This document shows positions 12,949 through 26,100 of a stretch of 64,000 bases of DNA, piece by piece. The first letter of the stretch is position 1; every line of letters begins with the position of its first letter. The position numbers and the translations under genes were made by a program. Below the pieces are notes generated by a model that saw nothing but the letters and a program-made list of their open reading frames with translations, made no database searches and had not been told where the DNA came from. This stretch comes from Nematostella vectensis (lineage: Eukaryota > Cnidaria > Anthozoa > Actiniaria > Edwardsiidae): the NCBI RefSeq assembly GCF_932526225.1, contig NC_064048.1:4286437-4350436 (forward strand), written 5' to 3'.

Positions 12949-13620
12949 TCAAAAGGCGCCTGCCTCATAAGTGACACCCTCTTGGGCTCGCAAGTCCTCC
13001 TCATGCTGGGCTTTGAGTCTAGCCTCGACCCTTCGCCTCTTCTTGGCATTCTCTGAGGCAGACTAGTCAGATTTGTGAACCCACTTCCTGTCCTTTTCGA
13101 AGGATGCCCTTCTTGTGTGTTGCCCTGCAGGAACACAAAGTCTCCTCATAACATTTTCTCTGCTGCTGGCTCCAGCATGGAAGTGGCAGACGGCAGCAGC
13201 GACGGCACATCTGATGACTTTGTAGCCATGGTACTTGTGCTTCGGGCACCTTGCCCAAACAAGGGAGTTGAGGCTCTCATTCGCATTCTGAGTAGCCCCC
13301 CGCACACATCTCTTGAGTAGGCTTGTCTCACTAAGTCTCATAAAGACAGGCCTCAACAAGTCAAGGAAGACACCTGGGAGGCAGTCCTTGTCGGTGTATC
13401 TAGTGGTGCTGAGCGCTTTATCCTTCTGCAATTGGCACCGAGGATGTCTCTCCAACTGGACAATACTTATGTTGCTTTGCTTTGTCCTCCATAGCAACGG
13501 TATGGTTTAGAAGGGCTATGATGTTTTTTTTTTCATTGTGTACACGGCGATGTCAACTTCTCTCTCGGTAGGGTTTGGCTTTTTTACAGTGTTTTGCCGA
13601 ATGGCTAGCCCATACTTCCT
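12949..13620 (-). pseudogene. decayed Mutator-like transposase-domain gene, 3' part
   Basis: The minus-strand translation matches the C-terminal part of the Mutator-like transposase-domain proteins that are abundant as transposon genes in cnidarians and insects. Recognisable blocks in order are YGLAIR near 13610, HTVAMEDKA near 13490, CPVGETS near 13450, LP.......RPVFMRLS near 13350, TQNANESLNSLVW near 13270 and a basic tail ending YEAGAF before a stop at 12949-12951. It is broken at least three ways. One frame change lies in or next to the T-run at about 13526-13535. A second is near 13440. An in-frame TAG sits at 13063-13065, about 38 codons before the natural end. The N-terminal half is not recognisable. 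It was probably active in trans or cis mobilisation once and is now dead. Confidence 0.75.
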
Positions 13621-13637
13621 TTGTATATCCTTTGTAT

Positions 13638-13845
13638 ACCGTTAAAAGACAAAAGAATCTATTCGAATCCGAAATAATTAACAGGCCATCCGCTCTAAAT
13701 TAGCAGTCACATCCTCAAAGAAAATTCCAATAGACACACTGTTTTCTATATTTTGAAATATTTTTCGTGTTTTCCCTTAAAAATCATCGGAGATTCTTAC
13801 GTAATCGACCTGAAGTAAACTGGTGACAATGCGGCTTTAAGACTC
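13638..13845. repeat. two segments shared with 60331-60440
   Basis: The stretch 13639-13699 (beginning CCGTTAAAAGAC) matches the reverse complement of 60331-60391 over about 60 bp with some mismatches. The 24-bp stretch at 13817-13840 (AAACTGGTGACAATGCGGC and onward) is identical to 60417-60440 in the same orientation. These are remnants of one mobile-element family lying beside two different decayed transposase genes. Confidence 0.7.
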
Positions 13846-14493
13846 GGAGAATTAGTTGATTGGCTTGTAGACGAGGTTTGGATTTGGTTCAGTGTCGTGG
13901 CGGACGCGATAGCAGACCTGCTTGAAAGAGTTTCAGAGAAAAAAATTTCAGAGAAAGGTGTTGTAGACGTCTGAACTTGGTTGTTAGTCAAAGTGGGCTC
14001 GGCAGTAGAGCTTGGTAGTGGAGGTGTGGTCGCTTCGCCTGTCATCACAACCGACAACCGTGGATTCTTGCATCAAGCTCTCGAGAGCTATAACATCTTC
14101 GGTTTGAGACGCAGTTTTTGTTTCAATTAGGGATTCAGAACTCTTAGGATCCTGGCAATCATCGCAACCATCTTTTTCGTTCTGCCTTTCCTTTGGACAT
14201 GACGGCTGTTTCTCGATCCAACCGTCAAAACTAACCTCTTTTTTCCCACTAAAGTGCTCAAGCCCTGGAAAGTATTTCCGTTCTCAGCACGGACACAGTA
14301 CTGCGAGATAGAGTCGCCGTTGTTTTTTTACTCCGATATACGGACAGTATAACGTTTTAAACGGGCCACTGCACAACAGTTTTAATGCCCCCTTTTTTAC
14401 TTCTTCACAATGGACAAGACGTCCATTCTTTTTATCGTCTGACAGGGCTGTGTCAAAGACGAGTAGCAGGTACTTGGTAATAGACAATAGCAA
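13797..14493 (-). other. unidentified coding-like remnants upstream of the transposase fragment
   Basis: Three short minus-strand frames follow one another: 14284-14493, an unframed stretch around 14060-14280 that reads DGCDDCQDPKSSES and similar, and 13797-14057, which is Ser/Thr-rich with repeated NQ(V/I)QTS. No domain is recognised. They could be the broken N-terminal part of the transposon at 12949-13620, or of another element. The phrase NQ.QTS repeats inside 13797-14057 and again at 12214-12290. Confidence 0.25.
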
Positions 14494-14551
14494 GGACCTA
14501 TGGACCGGAAACGAGTTGCCTTGAGTGACAGACCCAGCAAACTGGACGCTA

Positions 14552-15105
14552 TAATAATAGCAAGGTCTTCCGATATGATAATAGCAAAGTCTTCCGATAT
14601 GATAATAGCAAAGTCTTCCGATATGATAATAGCAAAGTCTTCTTATATGATAATAGCAAAGTCTTCCGATATGATAATAGCAAAGTCTTCCGATATGATA
14701 ATAGCAAAGTCTTCCGATATGATAATAGCAAAGTCTTCCGATATGATAATAGCAAAGTCTTCTGATATGATAATAGCAAAGTCTCCTGATATGATAATAG
14801 CAAAGTCTTCTGATATGATAATAGCATAGTCTTCCGATATGGTAATAGCAAAGTCTCCTGATATGATAATAGCAAAGTCTTCTGATATGATAATAGCATA
14901 GTCTTCCGATATGGTAATAGCAAAGTCTCCTGATAGGATAATAGCAAAGTCTTTCGATATGGTAATAGCAAAGTCTTCTGATATAATAATAGCAAAGTCT
15001 TCCGATATGATAATAGCAAAGTCTTCCGATATGATAATAGCAAAGTCTTCCGATATGATAATAGCAAAGTCTTCCGATATGATAATAGCAAAGTCTTCGA
15101 TATGA
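14552..15105. repeat. 24-bp tandem array, about 23 copies
   Basis: The unit is GATATGATAATAGCAAAGTCTTCC with variants (TTCTGAT, CTCCTGAT, GGTAATAG). Because 24 is a multiple of 3 and few stops occur, both strands stay open (MIIAKSSD on plus, LLLSYRKT on minus). A 78-bp block of variants near 14770-14850 recurs at 14868-14940, showing local block duplication. There is no sign of a real gene. Confidence 0.97.
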
Positions 15106-15458
15106 TAAGCGTTGGTGGACTTATGTCGACGTCATCAACTAATGGCTTTTCCCATTGAAAAGGGGAATCAAACCAAATATAAAAACAATTAAAGCTTTTC
15201 GGAGAAACGTCTAATATTAATTTTTACTTTATATAAAAGTCGTGCACCTGCACGAGGAAACTGGTTAGGAAACTAATTTTTAAACCATCAAATAACTAGA
15301 TGCCCGGAGAAGCAAATAACTCATTCATGTATGTTGTGTAGAATATAACTCATTCATGTATCTTGTGTAGAATATAATTTCTTCTATCCATCCACCTGGA
15401 CAGGTATCAAAGAAACTGTAATCGCTTCGATACTTCCAGCAGCTTTATTCAATCAATC
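15106..15458. other. spacer, nothing recognised
   Basis: AT-rich sequence. A 26-bp stretch containing ATAACTCATTCATGTAT is duplicated at about 15316-15375. No gene or signal is supported. Confidence 0.4.
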
Positions 15459-15480
15459 CACAAATTACGATACAAAAGTA

Positions 15481-15508
15481 CGCAAAGTACGCTGGATCCT
15501 CGAACATG
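15481..15508 (+). repeat. short copy of the CGCAAAGTACGCTGGATCC repeat
   Basis: This is a 28-bp copy of a dispersed motif also found at 15705, 16055, 28128 (inverted) and 28192, with a weaker copy near 27037. Here the end reads CTCGAACATG in place of CTCGAGCATG. Confidence 0.6.
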
Positions 15509-15658
15509 TGGTAATTGGGTGGTTTGTTTGGTTCGTTATCGTAATTTGGGATGACTACGGCTGTTGATTGACAAATAAGCCGATGCTTTCAATGGAAGCG
15601 CCCTTTTATACAGCGCCTTTTACCGACGTGTCACGTACCCAGAACTTGTCTTACTAGG

Positions 15659-15732
15659 AAACTTTTCCAGCGACTCTTCTGCGATAGTGACCTTTTGGAG
15701 CGCCCGCAAAGTACGCTGGATCCTCGAGCATG
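15659..15732 (+). repeat. 74-bp dispersed repeat, copy 1
   Basis: Begins AAACTTTTCCAGCGACTC and ends GGATCCTCGAGCATG. It aligns end to end with 16009-16082, differing at about eight positions. The length is tRNA-like but I see no A or B box, so it is more likely the terminal part of a small DNA transposon. Confidence 0.7.
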
Positions 15733-16008
15733 GTCGGTAGCTGAGCAAACAAGTCGCTCTTTCCCACTAAACACGACTTCATTATAAGCATTTGCTCTGG
15801 CTTCAGTCATCTTGAAATATCTGGCAAGGAACAAAGGGCTTCCTCTATAGCGCAAAACAAAGTCACTTGATCAATCAAACATTCAAAGTATTTGTCAGTG
15901 ACGCGAGATGGACCGTTGTTAATTGAAATTCAGATCCCCCCCCCCCCAAAAAAAAAGGCCCAATCACAGCACAGCAGCTCCCAGCGTTTTGGAACTCAAA
16001 ATTGTTAT

Positions 16009-16082
16009 AAACTTTTCCAGCGGCTCTTCTGCGGTATTGATCTTTGGGAGCGCCCGCAAAGTACGCTGGATCCTCGAGCATG
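16009..16082 (+). repeat. 74-bp dispersed repeat, copy 2
   Basis: Second copy of the repeat at 15659-15732, in the same orientation and 350 bp away. The last 31 bp (GCGCCCGCAAAGTACGCTGG onward) are identical between the two. Confidence 0.7.
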
Positions 16083-17054
16083 AATTACCATCGCTAAGGA
16101 ACCAGTCAATCGACAGCCCTGCCCCCCGGGACAAACCGTGGAGGTAACGCGGTCATGCTAATTTACCGGGGGACAGGGGATTTAACAGATGCCCCAAACA
16201 GTCCGGGAAAGGGGGCGGGGAATTAACGTTGAACTCTCATTACCGTTTGACTCGTAGCTTAAATAAGCGAACGTACCTATATGATACATGATACTGTTAT
16301 TATTCCAGTATAATTATATTATACAGAGCTCTTGTCCTTGTGATATGGTTTGTAATATACTTTTGTCTTTGCGCTGATTGTTCAGGACAATATTTTAAAA
16401 TTTCATTCATTCCTGTGTTGACTGCCAAAAAAAAACACATTCCACAAAGTCAGCAGCCTCACATTCCACAAATTCAGTAGCCTATACAATAGAAGTATGG
16501 CTTTCGATAGTGGGACGTTATTGGAAAACACCGGGGCCATGTATTAGGGGGGCGAGGGGGTTTAACAGCGTCACAGGCCCCGGTAGCCGGGAAAGTAAAA
16601 GCATTTAACACCACATGAATGTTAATTCCCCCGCTACGTCCCGGGGGTCAGGGTGCCGTTGTTTCAATTGACTGGTGCATAAATCAAGCGAGTAACACTT
16701 TTAATCAAATATCGCCAATATCGTAGATGGAAAGTTTTCTTCCAATGCAAAGAGTGAACATTAAAACATGTCTGCGGGTGAGGATGGTGTTCAAATGGCA
16801 GGCAGGTGGACGAACTATACTCATAAAAAACCCTTTTTATCAGAACGTCCAGCCTGAGATTTCACCAAATTGTAAGAACATGATCAGAGGCTCAGATGGC
16901 AGAAAAATATTATGTTGTTGTTGTGATGCTATCTAAAATGCAGAATTAAATTGTGTTAATAATAAACAGAAACCATGAATATCATTGTTAATGTGATCAT
17001 GTGTTTAAGTTTCTTTCCAACACTAATAATATTTTTATACAATGAAATTTAAGA

Positions 17055-17208
17055 ACATCCAGTTGCGGATCTAGGGGAAGGGGTTTCGGGAACCACCCAT
17101 TTGCGCTGCCAGAAACCAATATGTAACAGAACAAATTCCCCCCTCGCTGCCCCTTTGTCACTGAGCCAAACCCCCCTTATCGAAAAGCTAGATCCACCCG
17201 CGACATCC
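17055..17208. repeat. dispersed element with inverted ends, family also at 50085-50235
   Basis: The left end reads TTGCGGATCTAGGGG and the right end AGCTAGATCCACCCG, an imperfect terminal inverted repeat. The interior (GCTGCCAGAAA, CCTTTGTCACTGAGCCAA) matches the element at 50085-50235. This is probably a small non-autonomous DNA transposon. Confidence 0.6.
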
Positions 17209-18347
17209 AAAATAATTTTTTGACCCTTAAAATCCTCCAAAACACGAACGGCCTAGGATCAACTGAAAATTTGACGTTCTCATTAAAAACGTGAGTATAG
17301 TTCTTTAAAAAAAGGTAAATAGACCAGAACACGACTTGCTCGTTACATTGAATTAAAACTCTATTTTTAGCAAATTTGAGTTTATTACGTGTACGCAAAA
17401 TATATTGTAAGGAGCAGTTGCAGTTCAAAACGGTTCTGTTTTAATAAAGAGAGTTTCCTTATCAATACATATAGTGGTGAAATAGGTCGCATGATATATA
17501 ATTATGCAGTAATAATAGATATAAATGGCACACATGATAACCACAGCAACAAGAAGAATGCAAGCACAACACACGAAGAACTCGTGAAGCACGGACTCGC
17601 ATAACTTTTATAAGGGAGGGACTAGTAGAAAAGTGTGGGGAAACGGAGGGAGTTGGATGGCGAAAAGCAAAAAAAAGGAAACAAACGAATAAGCTTTCAT
17701 TTATGCAGCAATCAAAAACATTCGTGCAAATCTGAGGTTTCTAGAAAAAAAGAAACCTCAGACAAAATGTCACCCCTTCCCCTTCCCTTTACTCTTCTAA
17801 TGGTCTAAATGTTAGGCTTAAAACAGCGAAAAAAGTGCTCTTACATTACTCGTCATAGAGGCACAGAGGTGTGTGAGATTAATGGTCCCAGTCATCTTCT
17901 TCTTGGACATTAACGGGATTCAAAACAGAATTTGCCCGGGAGAATAAGACCTCTTCCTTCCAATCCCCTCCCCCCCCATATATGATGTTAAAAGGTTTTA
18001 AAAGAAGAAGGGGCCGGAGGTATAATAATTTTACGCGCATAGCCTCACAGTAGGAAAGTCAACCCCACAAAAAAATATTCAAAAAAGAAAGGAAGCGCCG
18101 CGGGGTTCAAAAGTAATCGAATTATTATCCCCGCCTAGATAGAGATCAACATGTCATTTGCCTTCTAGCGAAATTATGCGGTATCACCCAGCGGCACGTA
18201 CAACAGTATAATCCGAAACACAAAGGCTTTATTCTTCAAGTATTTACGAAGGTATGAAGTGAAGGTATTCGCGGGCATCAAAGAGCCGTTGTCTGCCACA
18301 CCTTTGTTACAAATAAGGGAAAGTTATTTTATTATCCCGAGGCGGGA

Positions 18348-18372
18348 GGGGGGGGGGGGGGGGGGGGGGGGG
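18348..18372 (+). repeat. poly-G run of 25
   Basis: An uninterrupted run of 25 G. Its length is likely to be unreliable in any assembly, and it could form a G-quadruplex. Confidence 0.8.
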
Positions 18373-20126
18373 CGCCAAGATACTGTGAGGGGCCTCGAGG
18401 GGGGAAAAAACTCGGAGAAAACAAAGAAGCACCATTGGATTCTTTAAGTAACAATAACCGAGTAATTATTCTGCCTAGACCATAATACGCTAAAATATAG
18501 ATCAATAAGTCATTATAGTCATTTGGTTCATTCGGTATCTGTTGGGCACGCAAAATGATGGTATCACAGCATGTAAAATATCAACAGTCTATGTTTATTT
18601 GAACGAATCTGAAAAACGTGTAGCTTGTAGCAATACGTTTAGAACAAAAATTACTTTTTATCTGAAAAAAAGGCTCGCCACAGGTTTTATTCAATTCATT
18701 ATTCTAGCTTGGTTGTGTTATGTATAGATTAGTGAGTTAATAGTCATAATTGCGTCTAGCCAATTCCCATATGCTATTGGGAGGGTATTTAACGGATATA
18801 TCAAGCCGTGTAGAAGAAAAGAAATGTCATCCACCCAGACGCGACACTGGGTTCAACTATCATTTACAGATCATTATTTTAGCTTGTCATTTTACAGATT
18901 AGTAATAATCCATTAGTCATGTTTCTATCCGTCTTCTTCGCTGAGCCTTTACCGTTGCCAACTCTAGGTGTTGAGAGAACCAAAACCAATCAAAGGCGAA
19001 TAGATCATCTAGACAAAGTCAGAGCGGCGAGTGTGACAGCTAGAGCGAAGAGCTTTGACTGCATCCACAGGTAGCCCGTACTCTTTGGGCGGGTATTTAA
19101 ACGATGGTTTTAACCAGCACGTGTAAAAACAGGGAATTCCCTAAGTACAACACTTTATACTTAGTCTCTTGTGCGTTTTTGTAAGGATACAGACTCTGTG
19201 GACCGACTTGGGGGGATGAGATGGGGATCAGGGGGCGGGCGAGCAAGTGGAGGGAAATTTCTTATTAAAGGATCGTCAAGTACATTTTTAACTCGTGAAT
19301 GCTTTTTTTTTCATATTATCACTGCTAAAACACTTGAATCACTGTGACATACAACCCAACCTACGATATAAACGGTTCAATTCTTTCATTTTAGATTATA
19401 TATAGAAATTATAACAAACATAAAACCAAATTGAAAATCAACGCAAATCGGATCCAGAATCTTTCAAAGCAGTAGATGTTCGAAGCAGATGAAATAATCC
19501 AAAAAGATATCGCTGTAAATAAATGGCTTTAGCACTTTTGCATACGAAACATATACTTATGTATCAATTGAGCTTATTTTTAAGATGACGTCACAATATT
19601 CAATAATAGATAGATTTCCTAGACCATGGACCCCATTCATTATTACTCCTTTAATAAAGTTAGGAATGTAAAGAATAGTTAACAAGACTCTTTACTTTAC
19701 TGATCAAGTTTGATTAAAATAATGATTAGAATTGAAGTTTCCACAGAGTCATTACGAGCTGTTGGCTGCAAACCAGTGCGATTCCACTTCTTAATATTTT
19801 TTGCCAAAGTCTAGGCTGGGATACAAAAAACTTCTACAGATTATTTCTGTTATTACCATGGCTATTGTTCATGCTTTATTGGAATCTATAATCACGTTAT
19901 TTTTCTCTTACCAGATACAAATATCTTAACCTGCCAATCAAATTTCCGTAACCAGGACAACTGACGTAATCTAATTATGCAGATTTCAAAAAGAACAAAA
20001 ACAATAAGTGCTGAGCAGTGGCCAAAGCTATCAAAGCGTGGGTTGTGGGAAGGATCGGACACGACAGCGATGGAAGAAAAGAGGAAAACTTCACTAGATC
20101 CGACATAGGGCAATTGACCAGCCAAT

Positions 20127-23100
20127 ATGGTAGTTTTAATGGTAGCGAGTGGCGAGGTTCGTCATCAAAACGGTGAGCAATGTAGCTTATATCATGAAAT
20201 ATCCGTTGAAGTATTTCTAAGATAAGGAACCGTGAGTGATTAGTTTTAAAAGGCCAAACTTTAGGTTAATTACAAAGTCTTTTACTCAACACAAAGAGTG
20301 AGTATTGCCCGTGGATATCATTTATAATTCATGTTCCTCAACTTCCTGTATCGCGAGCAAGAACGTGTACGGTGAAACGATAAATAAATTCGCTTTGCGA
20401 CCGTTTAAACTCTTACTAAAAACTTCTCGCATCGCTGATCAAGTATTTTAGAGTTGAATTAAATTGAGTGAAATTATGTTGAGATTATTACAACACAAGG
20501 ATTTGTTCGAAATTGCTGATAAATGCCGTAGTGAAAGGTTTCGGATTGCCGCGGAAAGCCCTTCAACTGAACAAGTCAAAACCCCTTCAACTGTCTTTAG
20601 TTTTGGCGCTCGCATGGAATTCGATACACGCAAAGAAAGATAAAATTGATCCACAAAGGACTGCATCTGGACATGTACTTCTCATAATCAAATCTCATAT
20701 TAACAACGCATATTAAAAACACAAATCCATTTTGTGTCATAAGAGAGGTCGTTATTTAACGACTATTATTATTAGCGTAGAAATTTACGCGTCTCTGAGC
20801 ATACGACAGATGAACTAATATTTTTTTGCATTTTAAATTCCAGGAGAAATAACATGGGTTATCCCAGCAATCGCGAGCTTGGTCTCGTTGTCCATGTTCA
20901 TAATTCTTTGTTCCTGGTGCAGAAAATGTTGGAAGACTTCGAAAGCTCAAGAAACCGAGATCGGCACTGAAACTTTTGATTCAAGCTCTGAATCACTCGC
21001 TTCAACACCCAAGCAAAAATACCAGTCTCTCTACACGGGCAAAAAGCCTGTGGGTAGCACCTATGACCCCATTTATAGCCATCGATCAGGCTACGATTCA
21101 CCGGATTATATGCGTAGTACATTGAAGTTTAATCGCCCACCTTCGCAAGAATTCGAATTTCAGACTCCACAGCTGAATATCAGTAAAGTCGAAGTCCCGC
21201 CGGCACCTCCGCCACCCCCTGACGCAAGCTTGAAGGAGCAGTTAGGAAAAATATTCTTCTCTTTGACTTACTATTCCTCGGACTCTGTCTTAACTTTGAA
21301 GGTTCTCAAAGCGCAGGGTCTCCCTGCGAAGGACTTCAGTGGAACGAGTGACCCATTTGTAAAGATTATGCTCCTTCCGGATAAGAAACACAAGTTAGAA
21401 ACCCGAGTAAAACGGAAGAATTTGAATCCAGTGTGGAATGAGGTGTTTACATTTGAGGGTTTCCCCCATAACAAACTAATGGGTAAGACATTGTACATGC
21501 AAGTACTGGATTATGATCGATTTTCAAGAAATGATCCTATTGGTGAGGTTGAAATACCCCTGGAAAATATCGATCTTGGTCCTGTTACGCTCACATTCAC
21601 GAAGGATCTTCTGCCCTGCAAGAAAGATAGGGTGAGTATTCACATCGAAATTATATTTCGCCCCACCATCCTCACATATACCCACACCCCAAATATTACC
21701 CCCCGCAAGTGATATTGTATTTATTTATCCCCCCACACACACACCAATCCACACTCCAAACCCCAATAATTATCCCCCTTATACCACCGCAAGTGATGTT
21801 GTATTTATATTATCCACCCTTAAGCACCCATTCACACCCCAAATATTACCCCCCTCTTACCACCTCAAGTGATGTTGTATTTATATTATCCACCCTTAAG
21901 CACCCATTCACACCCCAAATATTACCCCCCTCTTACCGCCGCAAGTGATATTGTATTTATATTATCCACCCTCAAGCACCCATTCACACCCCAAATATTA
22001 CCCCCCTCTTACCACCGCAAGTGATGTTGTATTTATATTATCCACCCTTAAGCATCCATTCACACCCCAAATATTACCCCCCTCTTACCACCTCAAGTGA
22101 TGTTGTATTTATATTATCCACCCTTAAGCACCCATTCACACCCCAAATATTACCCCCCTCTTACCGCCGCAAGTGATATTGTATTTATATTATCCACCCT
22201 CAAGCACCCATTCACACCCCAAATATTACCCCCCTCTTACCGCCGCAAGTGATATTGTATTTATATTATCCACCCTTAAGCACCCATTCACACCCCAAAT
22301 ATTACCCCCCTCTTACCACCGCAAGTGATGTTGTATTTATATTATCCACCCTTAAGCACCCATTCACACCCCAAATATTACCCCCCTCTTACCACCGCAA
22401 GTGATGTTGTATTTATATTATCCACCCTTAAGCACCCATTCACACCCCAAATATTACCCCCCTCTTACCACCGCAAGTGATGTTGTATTTATATTATCCC
22501 CACACACACACACTCATCCACACCCCAAATATTACCCGCCTCTTACCACCGCAAGTGATGTTGTATTTATATTATCCACACTCAAGCACCCATTCACACC
22601 CCAAATATTACCCGCCTCTTACCACCTCAAGTGATGTTGTATTTATATTATCCACACTCAAGCACCCATTCACACCCCAAATATTACCCGCCTCTTACCA
22701 CCTCAAGTGATGTTGTATTTATATTATCCACACTCAAGCACCCATTCACACCCCAAATATTACCCCCCTCTTACCACCTCAAGTGATGTTGTATTTATAT
22801 TATCCCCACACACACACACACTCATCCACACCCCAATTATTACCCCTTTTACCACCGCAACTGATGTTTTATTTATATTATCTCCCAACCCCCCCCACCC
22901 CCCCCCCCGCCCCACACACACACCCATCTACACTCCACACCCAAATTACTAGCCCCCTTTTACCATGCAAGTGATATCGTATTTATATCAAATACGATAA
23001 ACACCACCCCCTCCGTAACACACATACTCAAACCACCACTATCCTTCAATTTTATCCTCCCTTTCACCATGCAAGAAACCATAGGTATGCCTAGGTATGC

Positions 23101-26100
23101 ACCATAAGGTGCCATCAAGAAGAAACAGCATAGTAAATCACACCCCACAAAATATTCCCACTTTATCTGGGACACCCCCTTACCCCATAACCATGACCGC
23201 CACCACAACACGCACCCACACAAACTATGACTTATCCCGATGTTTTTATTAAATTGATGTTTCTGCACTTTTAAACAGTTCGACGCTAAAATGTGACTCT
23301 GTCACAAATTAAACGGCCTCTGACAGCCGTCATTTTGCCATCCTAGCAAAGTACCAAGTGCGAAAAAGCATCCATTTCCATCGGCTGATTTCGGAAAGCC
23401 AATGCGATATTTCCGATGGAATTTGGTAAATAAAGTATGAAACTTTGTTTCAAATGGTTATTTCGAGATTTTGACATATTTTGTGCCTTCCAATATCAAA
23501 TGAAAACAATAACAAAGGAATTGCTGACAGAAAGATCAAGATGGATTGAAAATTTGGTAATCCTTAGACAAGAGCATTTAATTATCCACTTTGTGCGGTC
23601 TTATCTGGCTGATTTTTCTGTTGAATAATATATACTTTCAGCGCGTCTCTTGTGTAGTCAATTAGTGCTAAATAAATGCGTTAAGAACTATTAATTATAC
23701 TTGAAAAGGATTAAAGAACATACTTAAATCCCGAAGACGAAGAGAGGGTAACATTATTTCCATCAAAGCATCTCTTCATCGGCTCTTTTCGCTCTAGAAT
23801 GTCTAGCTTTTTCTCAAGATGTGCAGAGGTTATCGGTTTTTTTATTAATACGGAAAGTGCGGGTTTTCGCTCTATTCGTGATTAAAAACACCACCAGTTA
23901 TAAATATTTCAAAATTTTAACATTTAAGACCTTTTTATTTTGTTTCAGTCGATATATAATTAAGCCGGTTAAAGTTACGCCCGAAAGAATTCTATTCAAG
24001 CGATTTGTAAAATTTGTTATGGTGATATAACAAACGAGTAGTTATTTTATCACAAAACAAAATTTAATTTTGTTTAGACTGTCCCTTAGTCTAAACACAC
24101 ACACACACAAAATCATCATTTGTATATTTTGCACAACCAGAGATAACGAGCCGCGAAACCCGTGGAAAATTGAACTTTTTTATTTATGGTGCCAATTAGG
24201 TAGAAACATTACTCTTTTTTATTAAAAAATGCCTATTTTAAGCTTAGGCAATTTTCCACCTAGCATTTTAAGGCTGAAAATGTTCTTAATCATGTAAAAA
24301 TGCAATAGCGTTAATTATTTTCTCACCGAATTTATTATATGGAACCTAGTCTCAATAAGGTAGAAACATAAATCAAATTACCCTTTTTTATAAGAATGCC
24401 TAATTTTCATCTCAAGCGTATAACAAAATGCAATGCTCAAGAGTATAACACAAATGATCAATAACAATAATGTTCAAGGTTGTTATATATGAACACAATA
24501 TTATTCTATATTTTAGAAACGCATCACACTCAACAATAAAACAAAACAATATTCTTCACATTCTCGGGGACCCTGGGCGACGCGAGGGAGTACGCGAAGA
24601 CGAAAGAAAGAGGGGAAAATACCTCTTTTACCCCTCATTCTTTTGCCATCCGCATCGCCGTGGTTCCCCGAGGATGTATTCTGCTGCTTTTTAAGCCTCG
24701 TTCTTATTGTGCTCATAGAATTTGGTATAAGGCTGGACCTTCTTATAGAAAAAGGTTATTATAAAAAAGCGTGTAAGATCATTGCCGTCGTAGCAGGCCT
24801 CGAATTATTAAGGGGGGGGCACGATACAGAAACTTTAAGAAAATAATGGGGGCACAGCCACGCCCCTACTGGTCATTTTCTTATAATTTTTGAAAATATT
24901 GGGGGAACACGTGCCCCTAGTGCCACACCCCCTCCTACTAGGCGTTTCCAGATAGTGCTTCCAAAACGCCAGAAAAGTGCTCCCAAAAACACCCAAAAAG
25001 TGCTTAAGAAGTGTTCCAAAATCAAAATAGTGCTCAAATAGTGCTCATTGGCGAAAAGAAAATTACCGTATATTTTTAATTTTTTTATAGATAAGTTGTG
25101 TTTTATTAAAATTTGGATAAAAGCCTAGTAGCCTAGTTTAGAAAATATTATTTGTAGTTAAGAAAACTAGAAATGTCTATATAAGACATAGTAACTTGGG
25201 TTAAAAAAGCTAGAAGTTGACTTATTTACCCAAAAAGTGCTCTCTGATCAAAATAGTGCTCCCAAACCCAAATTGCGTTAAAATAGTGCCGAGCACAATC
25301 TGGGAAGGCCTTCCTCCTACGGCCCTTGGTAGGCAAAAGGAGGCGGTGCGAAAGTTCTAATGGATTCTGTAACGTATATTTCATTTGTGTTTCAGGTGCC
25401 TCTGGGAGATCTCCTTGTCTCGCTAATGTACCAGCCTACCAACAACCGAATAATTGTGGTCGTGATGAAGGCGAATAAGCTGAAAGCGATGGACCTCACC
25501 GGCTCGTCAGGTATTCCTCCTTTTGATCTGAAGACACCGACTTAATTCTTTAACCCACTTGCCCCCTACCCCATTTATTTGATCTGAAAACCATACCCTA
25601 ACCTACTCATTTGGTCTTAAAACAATACTCCCTCCCCCCCTTATATGATCTTAACACCCTTCCCCCCCCCCCCCCCCCCATCCAAATATTTTCTTCTGCA
25701 TTCGGAAGGAATATAGTAAGACCCATGAAACCTTTCGGTCGCGGAACTTTCATTGTCCACATATGAAGAAAACCTTGTCGTTTTGAGGGACTTTTACCGA
25801 GGACTCTTAGTTTCTTTTCACATATCAAGCAAATTGAGCCCAAAATTGTCGTTTTTGCCAAACGCGGTCAGTTCCATATAAGAAAACTAATATATTCCTT
25901 ATTTGGAAAATCTGCATGATTATTGTTTTTTTTTAGGTGAGCGTACCCCAGGGGCTTCGTAAACTTTATGACTTGTAACCAGAAGAGAAAAACAGTTACT
26001 GTGACCATCTTTAGTTAGTTGAGATGGTCCCTGAAAAGAAACTAAGTTTTCTCGGTACCAGACCCCCAAAACGACAACGTTTGCTTCATATGAGATGCTT

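Larger units (their letters stand above)
16083..20126. other. 4-kb intergenic region, no gene seen
   Basis: No defensible exon. It contains two related GC-rich segments at about 16120-16230 and 16530-16650 (both with GGGATTTAACAG-like and CCGGGAAAG blocks), a dispersed element at 17055-17208 and a 25-G run at 18348-18372. The last kilobase should hold the promoter of the synaptotagmin-like gene; no clear TATA or initiator stands out. Confidence 0.45.
22986..25395. other. remainder of intron 2, no exon seen
   Basis: AT-rich intronic DNA. It includes a small inverted-repeat element (24553-24684), a GT-rich dispersed element (24785-24955) and a short CA run near 24100. No alternative exon is evident. 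Confidence 0.5.

Noticed and set aside
14500-15105. Long complementary open frames (MIIAKSSD and LLLSYRKT repeats)
   Set aside because: Both are produced by the 24-bp array; codon use is dictated by the repeat and no domain is present.
15705-15732. Adjacent BamHI and XhoI sites (GGATCCTCGAG) suggesting vector contamination
   Set aside because: The motif recurs with point differences and in both orientations inside native repeats, and no other vector sequence is present.
15659-15732. tRNA or tRNA-derived SINE because of the 74-bp length
   Set aside because: No A box, B box (GGTTCGANNCC) or cloverleaf pairing is visible.
20513-20716. Open frame just upstream of the synaptotagmin transmembrane exon as its first exon
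   Set aside because: It does not end in a donor of the required phase. The small exon at 20127-20172 has an ATG, a GTGAGC donor and the exact phase needed.
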